Shown here piece after piece: positions 45,527 through 56,518 of a DNA stretch of 64,000 nucleotides. The notes beneath the pieces are model-generated. The model saw nothing but the letters and a program-made list of their open reading frames with translations, was not told the DNA's origin and ran no database searches. Both the position numbers and the translations under genes were made by a program. The stretch is from contig NC_133661.1 of assembly GCF_037893015.1 (NCBI RefSeq), positions 187,696,809 to 187,760,808 on the forward strand, in the 5' to 3' direction. This DNA comes from Macrotis lagotis. Lineage: Eukaryota > Chordata > Mammalia > Peramelemorphia > Peramelidae. Each line of letters starts with the position of its first letter. Position 1 is the stretch's first letter.

Positions 45527-46580
45527 TCATGTGTCTCTTGAGCCTCCTGTTTGATGTCCAAATTTTCTATTTAGCGCTGGTCTTTTCATAAGAAATTTTT
45601 GGAATTCTTCCATTTCATTAAATGTACATCTTTTTCCCTGAAAAAGAAGGCTCAGCTTTGCCGGATAGTGGATTCTTGGCTGTATTCCAAGCTTTCTTGC
45701 TCTTTGGAATATCTTGTTCCAGGTCCTTCAATCCCTTAATGTTGATGCAGCCAGGTCCTGAGTAATCCTTTCTGTGGCTCCTTGGTATTTAAATTGTTTC
45801 TTTCTGGCTGCTTGCAGGGTTTTCTCTTTTATCTGATAGTTCTGGAATTTGGCCACAACATTCCTTGGTGTTTTATTTTTAGGATCTCTTTACAGAGGGT
45901 ATCAATGTATTTTTTCAATAATTACTTTGCCCCCTGGTTCCATGATATCAGGGCAATTTTCCCTCACTAGATCCTGTAATATTAAGTCCAGGATTTTTTT
46001 TTCTCTTCAATGTTTTCAGGAATTCCATTCATTTTCAGGTTGCCCCTCCTCAATATATTCTTGAGGTCAGTGGTTTTGCTGATGAGGTATTTTACATTTT
46101 CTTCTAAGTTTTTCTATTTTTTCATTTTGTTTAATAGACTCTTGCTCTCTCATGAAGTCATTAGTTTCCACAGACTCCATTCTTTTTTTTTTTAAGAGAG
46201 GAGTTTTCTTCATTTACCTTTTGCAACTCCTTTTCCAATTGGTCAATTCTATTTTTGAAAGATCTTTCCATTTTACCAATTGAGGTTTTGAGAGAATTAT
46301 TTTCTTTATGCATTTGCCCAATTGTGGATCTGACTTAGTCTCATTTTGTATTTGTCCAATTGTGTTTTCCAATGATTGGTTTTCTTGTTGCAAGGTGTTA
46401 ATTGACTATCCCAAATTTTCCAATTGATCTTTAAACTCCTTCCTTATTTCTTCAAGAAAATCTTTCTGTGCTGAAGACCAGATCATATTCTCCTCAGAGG
46501 TTCTTGGTCTCTCTGAGTTAGGGTCTTTCCCTTCCAATTTTTTTTTCTATGGATCCACCTTTCTGCTGACCTTTCTTCAT
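45527..46580 (-). pseudogene. L1 ORF1 (RNA-binding protein), broken
   Basis: Starts near 46580 with MKKGQQKGGSIEKK, continues through a coiled-coil-like Glu/Lys/Asn-rich part (about 46450-46200), and ends with the C-terminal domain IQPRIHYPAKLSLLFQGK-like, then TFNEMEEFQKFLMKRPALNR and a TGA at 45527-45529. A stop early in the frame and several later breaks make it non-functional. Confidence 0.8.
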
Positions 46581-47383
46581 TTTGCTAAGACCTTGAGTTG
46601 GGGGGGGGGGGGATGGTTCACAGAAGTTTGGTGTTGGGATCCCTAGAGGCTTTACTCACTGAGTGCAATTTTTCTGACAGGCCAGTAGGAGGTGCTGGTT
46701 GCTTTCTCTGGAGTATCTGTGACCTTGATTGAGGCCTTCTCCCTAGTCCTGGAGGGAGTGATTGAAGCTATTAAATACTTTTGTTTTCAATCAGTGGTAG
46801 ACTATACCCTGGGGTGAGTTCATCACTCTCCCTATTGTCAGCTGAACTGGTTCTCCTGCTTATATACCTCTGCCTGGGGCAGAATGTCTGTAACTGTGTT
46901 CTGGGAAGAGGCTTCAGTCTGAAACGGAGGGGTGGGTTGGGATTTCCTCCATTTCAGAGGTGCCCAGGCATGATATCTGCAGCTGTCCTGTAGCAGAACT
47001 CTCCCCCCAGTCCTGTCAGTAAGCTCCATAAGGTCTGCGCCAACACCAATGCCTCTGTTCCCTAGTTGACCCAGGCCCCCATGGTCAACCAGGCTCTAGC
47101 CCACTTCTGATCATGCAAGTCAGGTTCTCAGGCCCTCAGGCTCCTGGGCTCCAACCCAGTTGCTAATCAGACTGATGCAGGGCTGATCTGCTCTCCCTGC
47201 CTGGACTCACCCACAACTGTGGAAGACAAGTCCTGAGGTAGATGTTCTTTCTCCTGCCTTTTCTTTCTGGGATTTGTTGATTGGATTTCTGTTAAGAGGT
47301 TTGTTTCATATCATAGATGGGGAAAGATCAGGAGACTTTAAAACTGTGCCTGTCTTCTCTCTGCCATCTTGGTCGGAAGTTAA

Positions 47384-47676
47384 GAACTTTACTTCTTTAA
47401 TAACTAATTTTAGAACATGAAGAGATATAATGCTGCTTAGTTTGTTGTCTTTTTTCTCCATACCTTTGTCTAATTTTATCCCTGATTCTGAATCTCAGTG
47501 TCAATTTGATGAATGTTTTTGTCCATGGTCTGATTGTCTATTTTCTGGTCTATGTAATTTTGTCTTAGATTTCCTCTATTATGAAACAAACCTTAAAGAC
47601 TTCATCTTAGTGTATTGCCATATTAATATGATTTTAAACACCTATATTTGAAGCAACCCTTCCACTGATACACTTT
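47384..47676. other. L1 flank, nothing recognised
   Basis: Short AT-rich stretch between the L1 5' end and a SINE. It does not match the continuation of copy A after 21020, so L1 insertion alone does not explain the end of copy B. Confidence 0.4.
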
Positions 47677-47816
47677 TTTTTGCAAGGCAATGGGGTTAAG
47701 TGGCTTGCCCAAGGCCACACAGCTAGGTAATTATTAAGTGTCTGAGGCTAGATTTGAACTCAGGCACTCCTGACTCCAGGGCCAGTGGCTCTATCCGCTG
47801 TGCCACCTAGCTGCCC
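47677..47816 (-). repeat. WSINE-type SINE with target-site duplication
   Basis: Near-consensus reverse SINE. TACACTTT on both sides (47669-47676 and 47817-47824). Confidence 0.95.
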
Positions 47817-48009
47817 TACACTTTCATATACACTAGGAAAGATAATATTTTGTAAGTTGGAGTTTGTTATAAATGGGGAAACTGAGGCCAAAGACAGAGA
47901 AAAAAATTCCTTGAAACTATGTAACCATCCAGTCATTTATTTAGCCTATATCTTTTAACACACTCTCTTCCTCCATTGCTTTTAAATATCAACCAAATAA
48001 ACTTGATGA

Positions 48010-48400
48010 AAAAGGCAAATAAAAAATATTTGATAGGGAAGGTAAGTATTTTAATGCATTGTTGGTGGAACACTAAATTAATCCACCTATTCTGAAAAGC
48101 AAAAGGTAAGCATATTGTGCACACCCTATTATGTCTATATCTCAAAGAGATCAAGAAAAGAAAAAGAATTCCACATGTACAAAACTATTTATAGAAACTT
48201 TTTGTAGTAGTAAAGAATGAGAAATTAAATCGGTGCCCATCATTTGAGAATGGCTGAACAAGTTGTCATATTAATGTAGTAGAATAACATTGTGTTGTAA
48301 GACATGATGAATTAAATGGTTTTTAGGAAAACTGAGATAACTTGTGTGAACTGATTCACAGTGAAGTGAGCAGACACAATATAATAGTTTATAAGAAAAC
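48010..48400 (+). repeat. L1 ORF2 3'-end fragment
   Basis: Plus-strand L1: CATTGTTGGTGGAACACTAA, TATGTCTATATCTCAAAGAG, ACATGTACAAAACTATTTAT, GAGAATGGCTGAACAAGTTG and TGATTCACAGTGAAGTGAGC. Compare the big L1 (reverse of about 40960-41340). Decayed. Confidence 0.8.
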
Positions 48401-48469
48401 ATGGGTGGCATGAAGGCAGGAATTTCTGGAAACTCATTCCCCCCCCCAAACTCCAAAAGCCATCAAATT

Positions 48470-50900
48470 ATGACTAGTCAAAATATAGAGGGGCAGAATC
48501 CACAGACGGACTGAGTGATACAATTTTCCAGTCCAAGACCACTTAGAAGATCTCCAGGACAGGTATGCTCTGTCAGGACTGGAGCTTGGGAAAACTGCAG
48601 CACAGCCTCAGCCGCAGCATAGCACAGCCCAGTTGGACACTTGGGTCTGTGGCAGAGGGGGCAATTTAATCATCATGAACAGCCGTCAGGGGTGATGAGA
48701 GAACTCTGTTGCACCAGAGTGAGTGCGGAGAGGATCTCTGACTTCAAAGCAGTCCTGCAGTAAGAACCTGCAGTGGAGTTGGCAGAGCCACCTAGCTCAT
48801 TCAGAGCTCTCATCCCATAGACAGTAAGGGGGTATAGGGAGACTTCAGAAATCTCTCTGCTCTCCCTGGGTCAGGACTCAGTTGTTTGTCCACACCCAGA
48901 TCCAGGTTGCAGTTTGGGCTTCCACACTACCATAGCCAAGCAGGACCATCCTCTCAGCTCCAGGGTAGAGAAGAGGGTCTCAAGCCTCTCATAAGATCTT
49001 AGAGGAATTAAGATCCCTGTGGATTGTCCCACCCCCCCCCCCAAAAAAAAAACCCTTGGAAGTATGGTAAATCAGTCATAGGCTGAGGAAATGAGCAAAC
49101 AACAGAAAAAGAAGAATCGGATCATAGAAAATTACTTTGATCCCATGGAGAACCACAATATATACTTAGATTATGACAAAATCGAAGCTTCCATATCCAA
49201 AACCTCCAAGAGAAATAGAAAATGGGCTTAGACTATAGATGAATTCAAAAGACTTTGAAAAGCAATTAAGGGAGATGGAAAAATTGGGAGGAGAAATGAG
49301 AGCAATGCAGATAAATCATGAAAACCAACAGCTTGATGAAAGATACACAAAAAAGAAATCTGAAGAAAATATGTTAAAGACCAGTTCAGGCCTAATGGAA
49401 AAAACAAAATAAAAGGCAAATGAGGAGAATACCTTAAAAAGCAGAATTGGCCAGCTGGAAAAGGAGATAAAAAAGCTCTCTGAAGAAAATAACTCCTTCA
49501 AATACAGAATGCAACTAAAGGAAGTAGACCTAGGAAGAAATAAAATTGTACCAAAAAAAACCCCAAATTAGAAGAAAATGTGAAGTATCTTAATAGAAAA
49601 ACAACCAACCTTGAAAACAGGTGCAGGAGAAATTTAAAATTTATTGGGCTACCTGAAAGTCATGACCAGGAAAAGAGCCTAGATTTCATTTTTCAAGAAA
49701 TAATACAGCAAAATTGCCCTGATCCCTGAGAAATTGAGGGAATTCACTGATTATCTCCTGAAAGAGATCCCAAAAGAAAAACTGCCAGAAATATTATAGC
49801 TAAACTCCACAACTCCAAAGAGAAAATACTAAAAGCTGCCAGAAACAAGCAATTCAACTGTCATGGCTCTATAGTCAGGATTACACAGGATGTGGCAGCA
49901 TCTACATTAAGGGCTCATAGGTATTGGAATATGATATTGTGGAAGGCAAAAGATCTTGGTTTACAACTGAGAATCAACTACCCAGAAAAACTGAACATCC
50001 TTTTTTAGAGGAAAAGCTGAATTTTCAATGAAACAGGAGACTTTCAAGCTTTCCTGTTGAAACAACCGAGCTGAACAAAAAGTTTGATCTCCAAGTACAG
50101 GACTTGGTGAACTATAGAAAGGGTGGATAAGAGGGACTAACTATGAGGAACTTAATGATGTTGAACTGTTTGTATTCCTTCATGGGAAGAAGATGCTGAT
50201 AACTCTTATGAACATTCTCATTCATAAGAGCAGTTAGAAGGAGCATATATATATAGACAAAGCACAGGAAGGAACAGAATATGATGGTATAATATAGTAA
50301 AAAAGATGGAGTCAATGGGTGATAAAGAAATGTACTTGGAAGAAGGGAAAGGAGAGTAAGAAGGGGCTAAGATATTTCACCTAGGAGTCAAAAGGAAGCT
50401 TTTACAATGGAGTGGAATGAGGAAAGGTAATGGGGAATGAATGAGCCTTCATTCTCATCAGAAATGACTCAGAGAGGAAATAACATACACACTAAATAGG
50501 GTATAGAAATCTATCTTACCCTAGAGAAAAATGAGAAGAAAAGGATGGGATAACCAGGAATAGGTGATAGAAGAGAGGGAAGATTGTGGGAGAGTGTACT
50601 CAGATACAACACACTTCTGAGCAGGGACAGGGTGAAAGGAGAGAGAGAGAGAGAATAGAAAAAATGAGAGTGGGAAGGAATAAGGTGGAGGGAAATACAG
50701 CTAGTGATAGCAACTGTGGGAAAAATGTTAAAACATGTTCTTTGGTGGACTAGTGATAAAGAAGGCAACTCATCCCAGAGACAGAGCCATTGGAATCTGA
50801 ATACTGACTGAAGTACATTTATTTTTCTCTCATCCTTTTTTTTGGGGGTGGGGTGGGGGGTTTATGATTACTTTCACAACAAAATTATTGTAATAATATA
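48470..50900 (+). mobile_element. HAL1-like element (L1 ORF1 only), decayed
   Basis: A GC-richer 5' UTR (about 48470-49030), then an ORF1-like region at about 49070-50030. Its coiled-coil part has Lys/Glu/Asn-rich codons; an RRM-like stretch follows (FKIYWAT-like near 49630-49660), then a C-terminal part giving KEKILKAARNKQFNCHGSIV (about 49820-49880) and YWNMILWKAKDLGLQLRINY (about 49920-49985). A long purine-rich 3' region without any ORF2 follows to about 50900. ORF1 without ORF2 is the layout of HAL1 elements, which are non-autonomous L1 relatives. Stops and frameshifts are present. The family name is from memory. Confidence 0.68.
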
Positions 50901-51752
50901 AAATAAGAAATAAATTCAAAAAAGATTAAGCTAAAAAAAGAAAACATAGGTCTAGTCAAAGCAGAATAGGGAATTCCTTCATTTCTGGATAGTGTTGGTA
51001 AAGGAAGAATCCTTTTTGCCCCCATATTAACCCTAAATACCTTAAAGGGATATAAAGATGTCATCTGAAATGTTTTGTAATTTACTTTCCTAACAAACCT
51101 GTGCTTTCAACTTCATATGTATTCCCTTTCAATTTTTTTAAAAAAATTTCTATATAGCCTTTTAAGGCTAGCAACCATTTTGATTTATACTCTACTCGGG
51201 ACTGAGGACTTAGGGCCCTAGGATTTTGATGCCATCTAACCAAAAGAGATGGAAGAAGTAAAAGAAGAAGAAAGAAGATTCTTCCAAATTAGGCTTGGAA
51301 AATGTCTGAATGTAAACGTAGGTCTTATTATAGGTATCTGATTTTAATTCTTATATGATTCCACTTAAAATTAATTTCCTCTAGAGTCATTGGGACACAC
51401 ATTTGGAATCACTAAAACCAATAAAATACACCCAGTAATGAAATTCTGTATAAAATCAATACTAGAAGGACTACCCTTTTTTTGGGAGCATTATTTATGG
51501 TTCCCTAGAAGCTAAAAGAGCTTTAAGACAATTAAGCTAACAATAGCAAAAATTATGGAAAGCCTATGAGCTCTCTGTCAATTTCATTTAAAATGCTTTC
51601 AGAAGAAAAAATAGTGTCTAAAGCTTCATATCTTGATGCTCCATAGCATAGAGGTGATCTTGAGATTATCAAAGGCTCTCTAACAGATTCTTCTAACAGG
51701 AAATGATTTTACTGGGGAGTCCATTGATCTGAGAACTATCATAGATAAATTT
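50901..51752. other. Non-coding, nothing recognised
   Basis: AT-rich sequence without a gene or recognisable repeat. Confidence 0.4.
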
Positions 51753-51987
51753 TAACCTGAGAGGAAAGGTAACAATATAGCACCATTGGATTTTGGTGTG
51801 TAAGTCATTTCCAGTGTTTTGGTGTGTTTGATCTTAAAAAATATCGGAGCTGTAGGGAAGTAGTAATTCAGGAAGGCTTGGAATATATTAAAGTACAGGT
51901 AATTATCAGAAGACCCTGGGCTTCTAGGTAGTATGGTGGTTAGAGAGTTGGACTTGGAATCAGAAAATCACATCTTCCTGAGTTCAA
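51753..51987 (+). repeat. Direct repeat, unit 1 (partner 52853-53085)
   Basis: Shares ACCATTGGATTTTGGTGTGT, TCATTTCCAGTGTTTTGGTG and TTATCAGAAGACCCTGGGCT with the second unit, about 90% alike by eye. It ends inside the head of a SINE, where this unit is cut off at TGAGTTCAA. Confidence 0.92.
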
Positions 51988-52177
51988 CACCAAAAGAGCT
52001 GGCCAATATTTTGGACCACACTAACTCCTGCAGAACCACCTGCCAAAGCATATAAGGTTGCTGTTTGCTTCAGAAGAAGGAGTACCCATACCAATGAATT
52101 CTTTTGAAAGAGTAAAAAGCTTGCCTCATTTCCCTCAATTTTACTTCCTTCCTCTACACTGATAGTTATGTGAGCAA

Positions 52178-52232
52178 ATATATATGTATATATATGTATA
52201 TATATATATATGTATTTATATATGTATTATAC
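52178..52232. repeat. (TA)n microsatellite
   Basis: TATATG/TATA alternation. Confidence 0.9.
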
Positions 52233-52852
52233 TGGAAAAACTGTGAAGTTTCATTTTCATAAACTACAAGGAAAAGATAGATTTGTTATTTGGAATATCA
52301 GTTATAAGTGAAATTTATGCCAGCTTTGCTAGAGTCCCAACCATAGATTCTCAGAGGTGGAAGAGACTTTTCTAAATATCTCAAATGAAAAAGAATAGTG
52401 GCTAAGTAAGTTAAATACTACTCTAGGAATCCTGAAATTACAAGATTATGTATTTATGGGGGGGAGATTGGTTAAAAAAGCAATTTCTATAAAACAAATC
52501 ATATTTATTGTCAGTTTCATTATGATTTTAAATATATTTTTGTTTCTCACTCTGTATTGCATCTTGTTCTAACCTCAAGACCAACTCTCTATTTTAACTA
52601 TGCAGCAATACCTTCATATCAGTCAGTCTTATCAATTACAACTTACATTAATGAAACTCAGGTCCTATGTCAATTACTTTTAACATTCCAGGGAGTGCAG
52701 TATAAGGGACCTTTGGAATGGCAAAATTTCAACTTTTTACACTAGTAGTGTGCCAATATCTTTTCATATATAGAACTCAGCCTTAGGTCAGTGCCTTGAG
52801 ATGCAATGCAACATTTTACTTTTATATTCTTAATTTGATGCTTTGAGACTAA

Positions 52853-53085
52853 CCTGAGAGGAAAGGCAATAATAGAGCACCATTGGATTTTGGTGTGTAA
52901 GTCATTTCCAGTGTTTTGGTGTGTTTGATATTAAAAAATATCAGAGCTCTAAGGGAAGAAGTAATTCAGGAAGACTTGGAATACATTAAGGTACAGGTAA
53001 TTATCAGAAGACCCTGGGCTCCTAGGTGGTATGGTGGTTAGAGGGTTCAACCTGGAATCAGAAAATCACATCTTCCTGAGTTCAG
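52853..53085 (+). repeat. Direct repeat, unit 2
   Basis: Second copy of 51753-51987, starting 1,100 bp downstream. Unit 2 continues into a complete SINE (53015-53245) that unit 1 lacks, so unit 2 is probably the source and unit 1 the partial copy. Confidence 0.92.
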
Positions 53086-53245
53086 ATATGGCCTCAGACA
53101 CTTACTATTTGTATAACCCTGGACAAATCACTTAACCCTACTTTCTTCAGTTTCTTTATCTGTAAAGTGAACTGGAGAAGGAAATGACAAACCAGTATCT
53201 TTGCTAAGAAAATCCCAAAAGAAGTCACAAAGAATCTGAAAAGCA
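53015..53245 (+). repeat. Long-tailed marsupial SINE (MAR1/MIR-like)
   Basis: Head CTCCTAGGTGGTATGGTGGT, middle CCTCAGACACTTACTATTTG, tail AACTGGAGAAGGAAATGACA, CAGTATCTTTGCTAAGAAAA and GTCACAAAGAATC. A different 3' half from the WSINE-type copies. Same type as 60150-60420. Confidence 0.85.
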
Positions 53246-53389
53246 ACCAAACAATAAGAAGTTATCAGAAGTCAGGGCTGGTAAATACAACCAGTTGGAT
53301 AGCTAAGAATAAAAAGATAGCAGTCAGAGTAGAGTGATTTGAATCTAATTTTGAGCCAGGTTGGCTTAACTTAGGATAATTGATTTTGA

Positions 53390-53590
53390 ACTGGAAGGGA
53401 ACTTAGAAGTAATTGAGGATGACACTCATTTTTATAGGTAAGTACCTGGGGCCCAAGAAAATTAAAAAAAAATTCTAAGGGAACCATAGCTAGTAAGTTT
53501 TAGAGGTAGAATTTAAATCCGGGTTTTTCTTACTCTGTCTAGTTTATTATCCACTATCCATTTATCTACAATACCACCCTAATCTGATGG
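53390..53590 (-). repeat. MIR-type SINE remnant
   Basis: TTTGAACTGGAAGGGAACTT, ACCATAGCTAGTAAGTTTTA and GAATTTAAATCCGGGTTTTT: a reversed MIR-like layout, strongly diverged. Confidence 0.65.
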
Positions 53591-53718
53591 GGCACAGACT
53601 GATCCAATGAAGGGCTAAGTCCCTGAGTTCATAGCTGTGTATGAGGGAATGGCCACAGTTGATACACTACAGGACAAAGGATTAGGTAAAGACTCTAGGG
53701 AAATCAACCAAAGATCTT

Positions 53719-54700
53719 TCATCTTCTTTGGATAGTTTTTATTCTCATCTGGATTTTTCTTAGAGCATTTTTCATTTCCTTGTTACGCAGGCTATAGATC
53801 AGGGGATTCACCAGTGGAGTTACTACTGAGTAGAATAAAGTGAAAAGTTTTTGTGAACCAGATGCATTTCCAGAGTTTGGGCTGATGTACATTACCATGA
53901 GGGTCCCATAGAACAGGAAGACCACAATCAGATGGGAGCCACATGTGGAGAAGGCCTTTTTCCGGCCAGCAGCTGAAGGAACTCTCAAGACAGCTCTGAA
54001 TACTAGAGTGTAGGATCCAAGGATAAAAGATAAAGTGACAAAGAGGAGGACACAATTTAGGATAGAATAGGAAAGTTCAATCCCTGGGGTAGGGGCACAA
54101 GACAGAGCCAACAGGGGTCCTGGGTCACAGACAAAGTGATCAATAATATTTGGACCACAGAAAGGTAATTGAGTCATGAAGCAAATAGGGACTAGAAAGT
54201 AAAGGAAGCCACTCACCCAGCAGAGGACTACTAGTTTTATACAAGAATGTCCTGTCATGATTCTGGGGTAGTGCAGAGGCTGACAAATGGCCAGGTACCT
54301 ATCAAAAGCCATGAGGCATAAAAAGATGGTCTCAGTGGCACCTGTGGAAAAGAAAAAGTAGAACTGGAGAAAGCAGGCAGCGAAAGAGATAGCCTTGGTC
54401 TCAGAGAGAAAATTGGCCAACATGTTAGGAACTGTGGTATTAACATAGCAGATCTCCAAGAAGGAAAAGTTGGCCAGCAGAATGTACATGGGGGGTGTGG
54501 AGCTGGTGATCCAACTTCACTGCATAGATGATGGATCCATTCCCCATCAGGGTCAGGAAATAGGTTAGAAAGAACATTCCAAAGAGTAGGATCTGCATTT
54601 CTCTGGGGCAGGGGAAGCTCAGGAGGATGAATTCAGTCAATCTGTTTCCTCCTGATATATTCATGGCTCCTGACCCTATGGAAAAGCCAGAAATGACCAT
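53719..54700 (-). pseudogene. OR11G2-like: Odorant receptor, family 11, one frameshift
   Basis: Third relative of the copy A/B pair. Residues 1-70 (from 54700) read [20 protein letters not shown] ... GNGSII ... HTP. The frame then shifts within a run of six C on the coding strand (six G at 54490-54495; the intact paralogues have three), and the rest is open to the stop at 53719: [60 protein letters not shown] and NPLIYSLRNKE. No other break is seen. The gene is either a young pseudogene, a segregating null allele, or a homopolymer error in the assembly. The flank just upstream shows weak similarity to copies A and B, so it derives from an older duplication. The downstream Met at 54489 would give a protein lacking TM1 and is unlikely to work. 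Confidence 0.9.
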
Positions 54701-55619
54701 GACACAGGCTGCCTTATTCCTTGTCTCTCATTGATTCCTCAAATTTGCAAAATGACTAAGAACTCTCCCATTTCTAAAACTCTCATGACTATGGTTTCAT
54801 ATACTCCAATGTAGATATTTTGACAAAAAAAAGACAAAACCAAACAACTTCTATGGAAACATTTTTTCAATTATTCAGTTGTATAATAGATTATTATTGA
54901 GATTATAGTGAGATTTCTACAATATAGCTTCTATTTCTTGTTCCTGTTAAGTTTCATGCTGATGCTACTATCAAAGTAGACTATATTATGTATTATCCCC
55001 CAATGAAGAACTATACTGTTCCATTTCTTTCCTCAAATCTATATCATTATCTCCAACTGAGTTCCCCTTTCCTCCTTTCTGTTTGTTAATGTTTTATTAT
55101 AAAGTTTGTATCTATAGTCAAAAAATGGAAGAAATTCTGTTCTGAAAATTCTGTTTTTGACAGGAAGAATACAGTATCATTCAAATTTATATTTTGTTTA
55201 GTTTTTAAAGGGTTTTATATCCATTATCTTTTATTTACAGAAATATATATATATATGTATATATATTATAGCCTTCATGTGAATTTAGCAAAGTATCCAA
55301 AGCAAGATTTGAATCCAGTCTTTAATGACTTTAAGTCTCAATCAATATCCACTATGCCATGCTGTTTCTCTAATAATAACAATCATTTGTGTTTTACTCT
55401 AAAAAATTATTCCTTTTTTTCCCTCTGTGTCTTTGTAGGGCTGTCTCTTGTGCTTCCAAGCACACCTTCCTTATAGTCACCATTTGGAAGTTAGCTTCCT
55501 TCAGAGCTTAGTTGAAGATCTTCTTTCCATCTGAGATCATTCTTGAGTCCCCTGATTTCCTAATGCCTCCCTCCCCAAAATTACATGATATTTTTATTCT
55601 AATTTTTCATGTGCATTGT
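54701..55619. other. Upstream of the fourth OR, nothing firm
   Basis: The first 60 bp (TGCCTTATTCCTTGTCTCTC ...) resemble the sequence upstream of the other two family-11 ORs. A (TA)n run lies at 55243-55270. No gene. Confidence 0.5.
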
Positions 55620-55745
55620 CTCCTTGATAGACTATAAGTCTCTAGAGAAAAGTGTCTTTTCTTTTTCTCTTTGTATCCATGATGCCTAGAGCAGTGATTG
55701 GTATATAATAAGCATTTAGAATATACTTGTTGATTGATTAATTGA
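55620..55745 (+). repeat. L2/MIR3-type 3' end
   Basis: GACTATAAGTCTCTAGAGAA, CTTTGTATCCATGATGCCTA and ATACTTGTTGATTGATTAAT: the typical end signature. Confidence 0.72.
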
Positions 55746-55771
55746 CAATAAAGCAGGAATCATGAATAACT

Positions 55772-55960
55772 AGTAGAGTGTGGGACTCTGAGTCAGGAAG
55801 AACTGGGTTCAAATAACACATCTGGTATTTTCTAATTGATTGATCTTGGGCAAATTGTTTAAATTCTGTGTTGCACTCCCCAGGCACCAGCCTCTTGTCC
55901 TCTGTTTCCATCTTAAGGCATTCTCTAGTGCTTTGGAAACCATCCTCAGTCTCAGAAACT
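55772..55960 (+). repeat. Diverged SINE (tRNA-type head)
   Basis: GTGTGGGACTCTGAGTCAGG, GGTTCAAATAACACATCTGG and TGATCTTGGGCAAATTGTTT. The 3' part is unclear. The open frames on both strands here (89 codons each) have no support as genes. Confidence 0.6.
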
Positions 55961-56362
55961 ACCTCTCCTATGTAGATATCTTCAGCTGCTTCTGGCAAAA
56001 TTGCCACTGGCTATGTGCCTCCAGGCCATGCCTTTCCCTCTTTTTTGTCTACTATGAGGCAGATCTCACTTGGCCTCAGACACAAAATTACAAACTGCCA
56101 TGGAGTTGAATTTTTGACTCAAACAGCCTCATCACCTTCTTACCCCAAAAGACTTTTTTTCAATCACTAATGTAGAGTTTAGCACAATGTCTGGTAATGG
56201 TGCTTGCTAATAAATTCTTACCTTGTATTGGTACTCATTTGTCTTTGATTATCATATTTCTATGTCCTTATACTTTCTTATTCCAGTGTTTCTGATACTC
56301 CAGCTGCAAAAGTACACATGTTTCCCTGCTCCCCAATTACTCCTTTACTATAATTCTTTTTT

Positions 56363-56518
56363 CTTCTTTTTTTTTTTTGTTTTAGGAAGGCAGTGGGGTT
56401 AAGTAACTTGTTCAAAGTCACATAGCTAAGTAAGTATTGTGTGTGGGGATGGATTTGAACTCAGGTCCTCCTGACTCTAGGGCTGGTGCTCTATCCCACT
56501 GAACCACCTAGCTGCTCC
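56363..56518 (-). repeat. WSINE-type SINE, moderately diverged
   Basis: AGGAAGGCAGTGGGGTTAAG through CACCTAGCTGCTCC in reverse orientation, with a poly-T tract on the left. Confidence 0.9.

Larger units (their letters stand above)
40587..47383 (-). mobile_element. L1 retrotransposon, near full length (about 6.8 kb), decayed
   Basis: On the minus strand it begins CCGACCAAGATGGCAGAGAG (about 47378), has a GC-richer 5' UTR (about 46600-47380), ORF1 (about 46580-45527), a long spacer, ORF2 (about 44760-41031) and a 3' UTR ending in an A-rich tail at about 40590. The order and both ends are those of a whole L1. Many stops and frameshifts split the ORFs. I see no target-site duplication between the two flanks. 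An (AT)n tract (44384-44424) and a G run (46598-46611) have expanded inside it. Confidence 0.92.
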
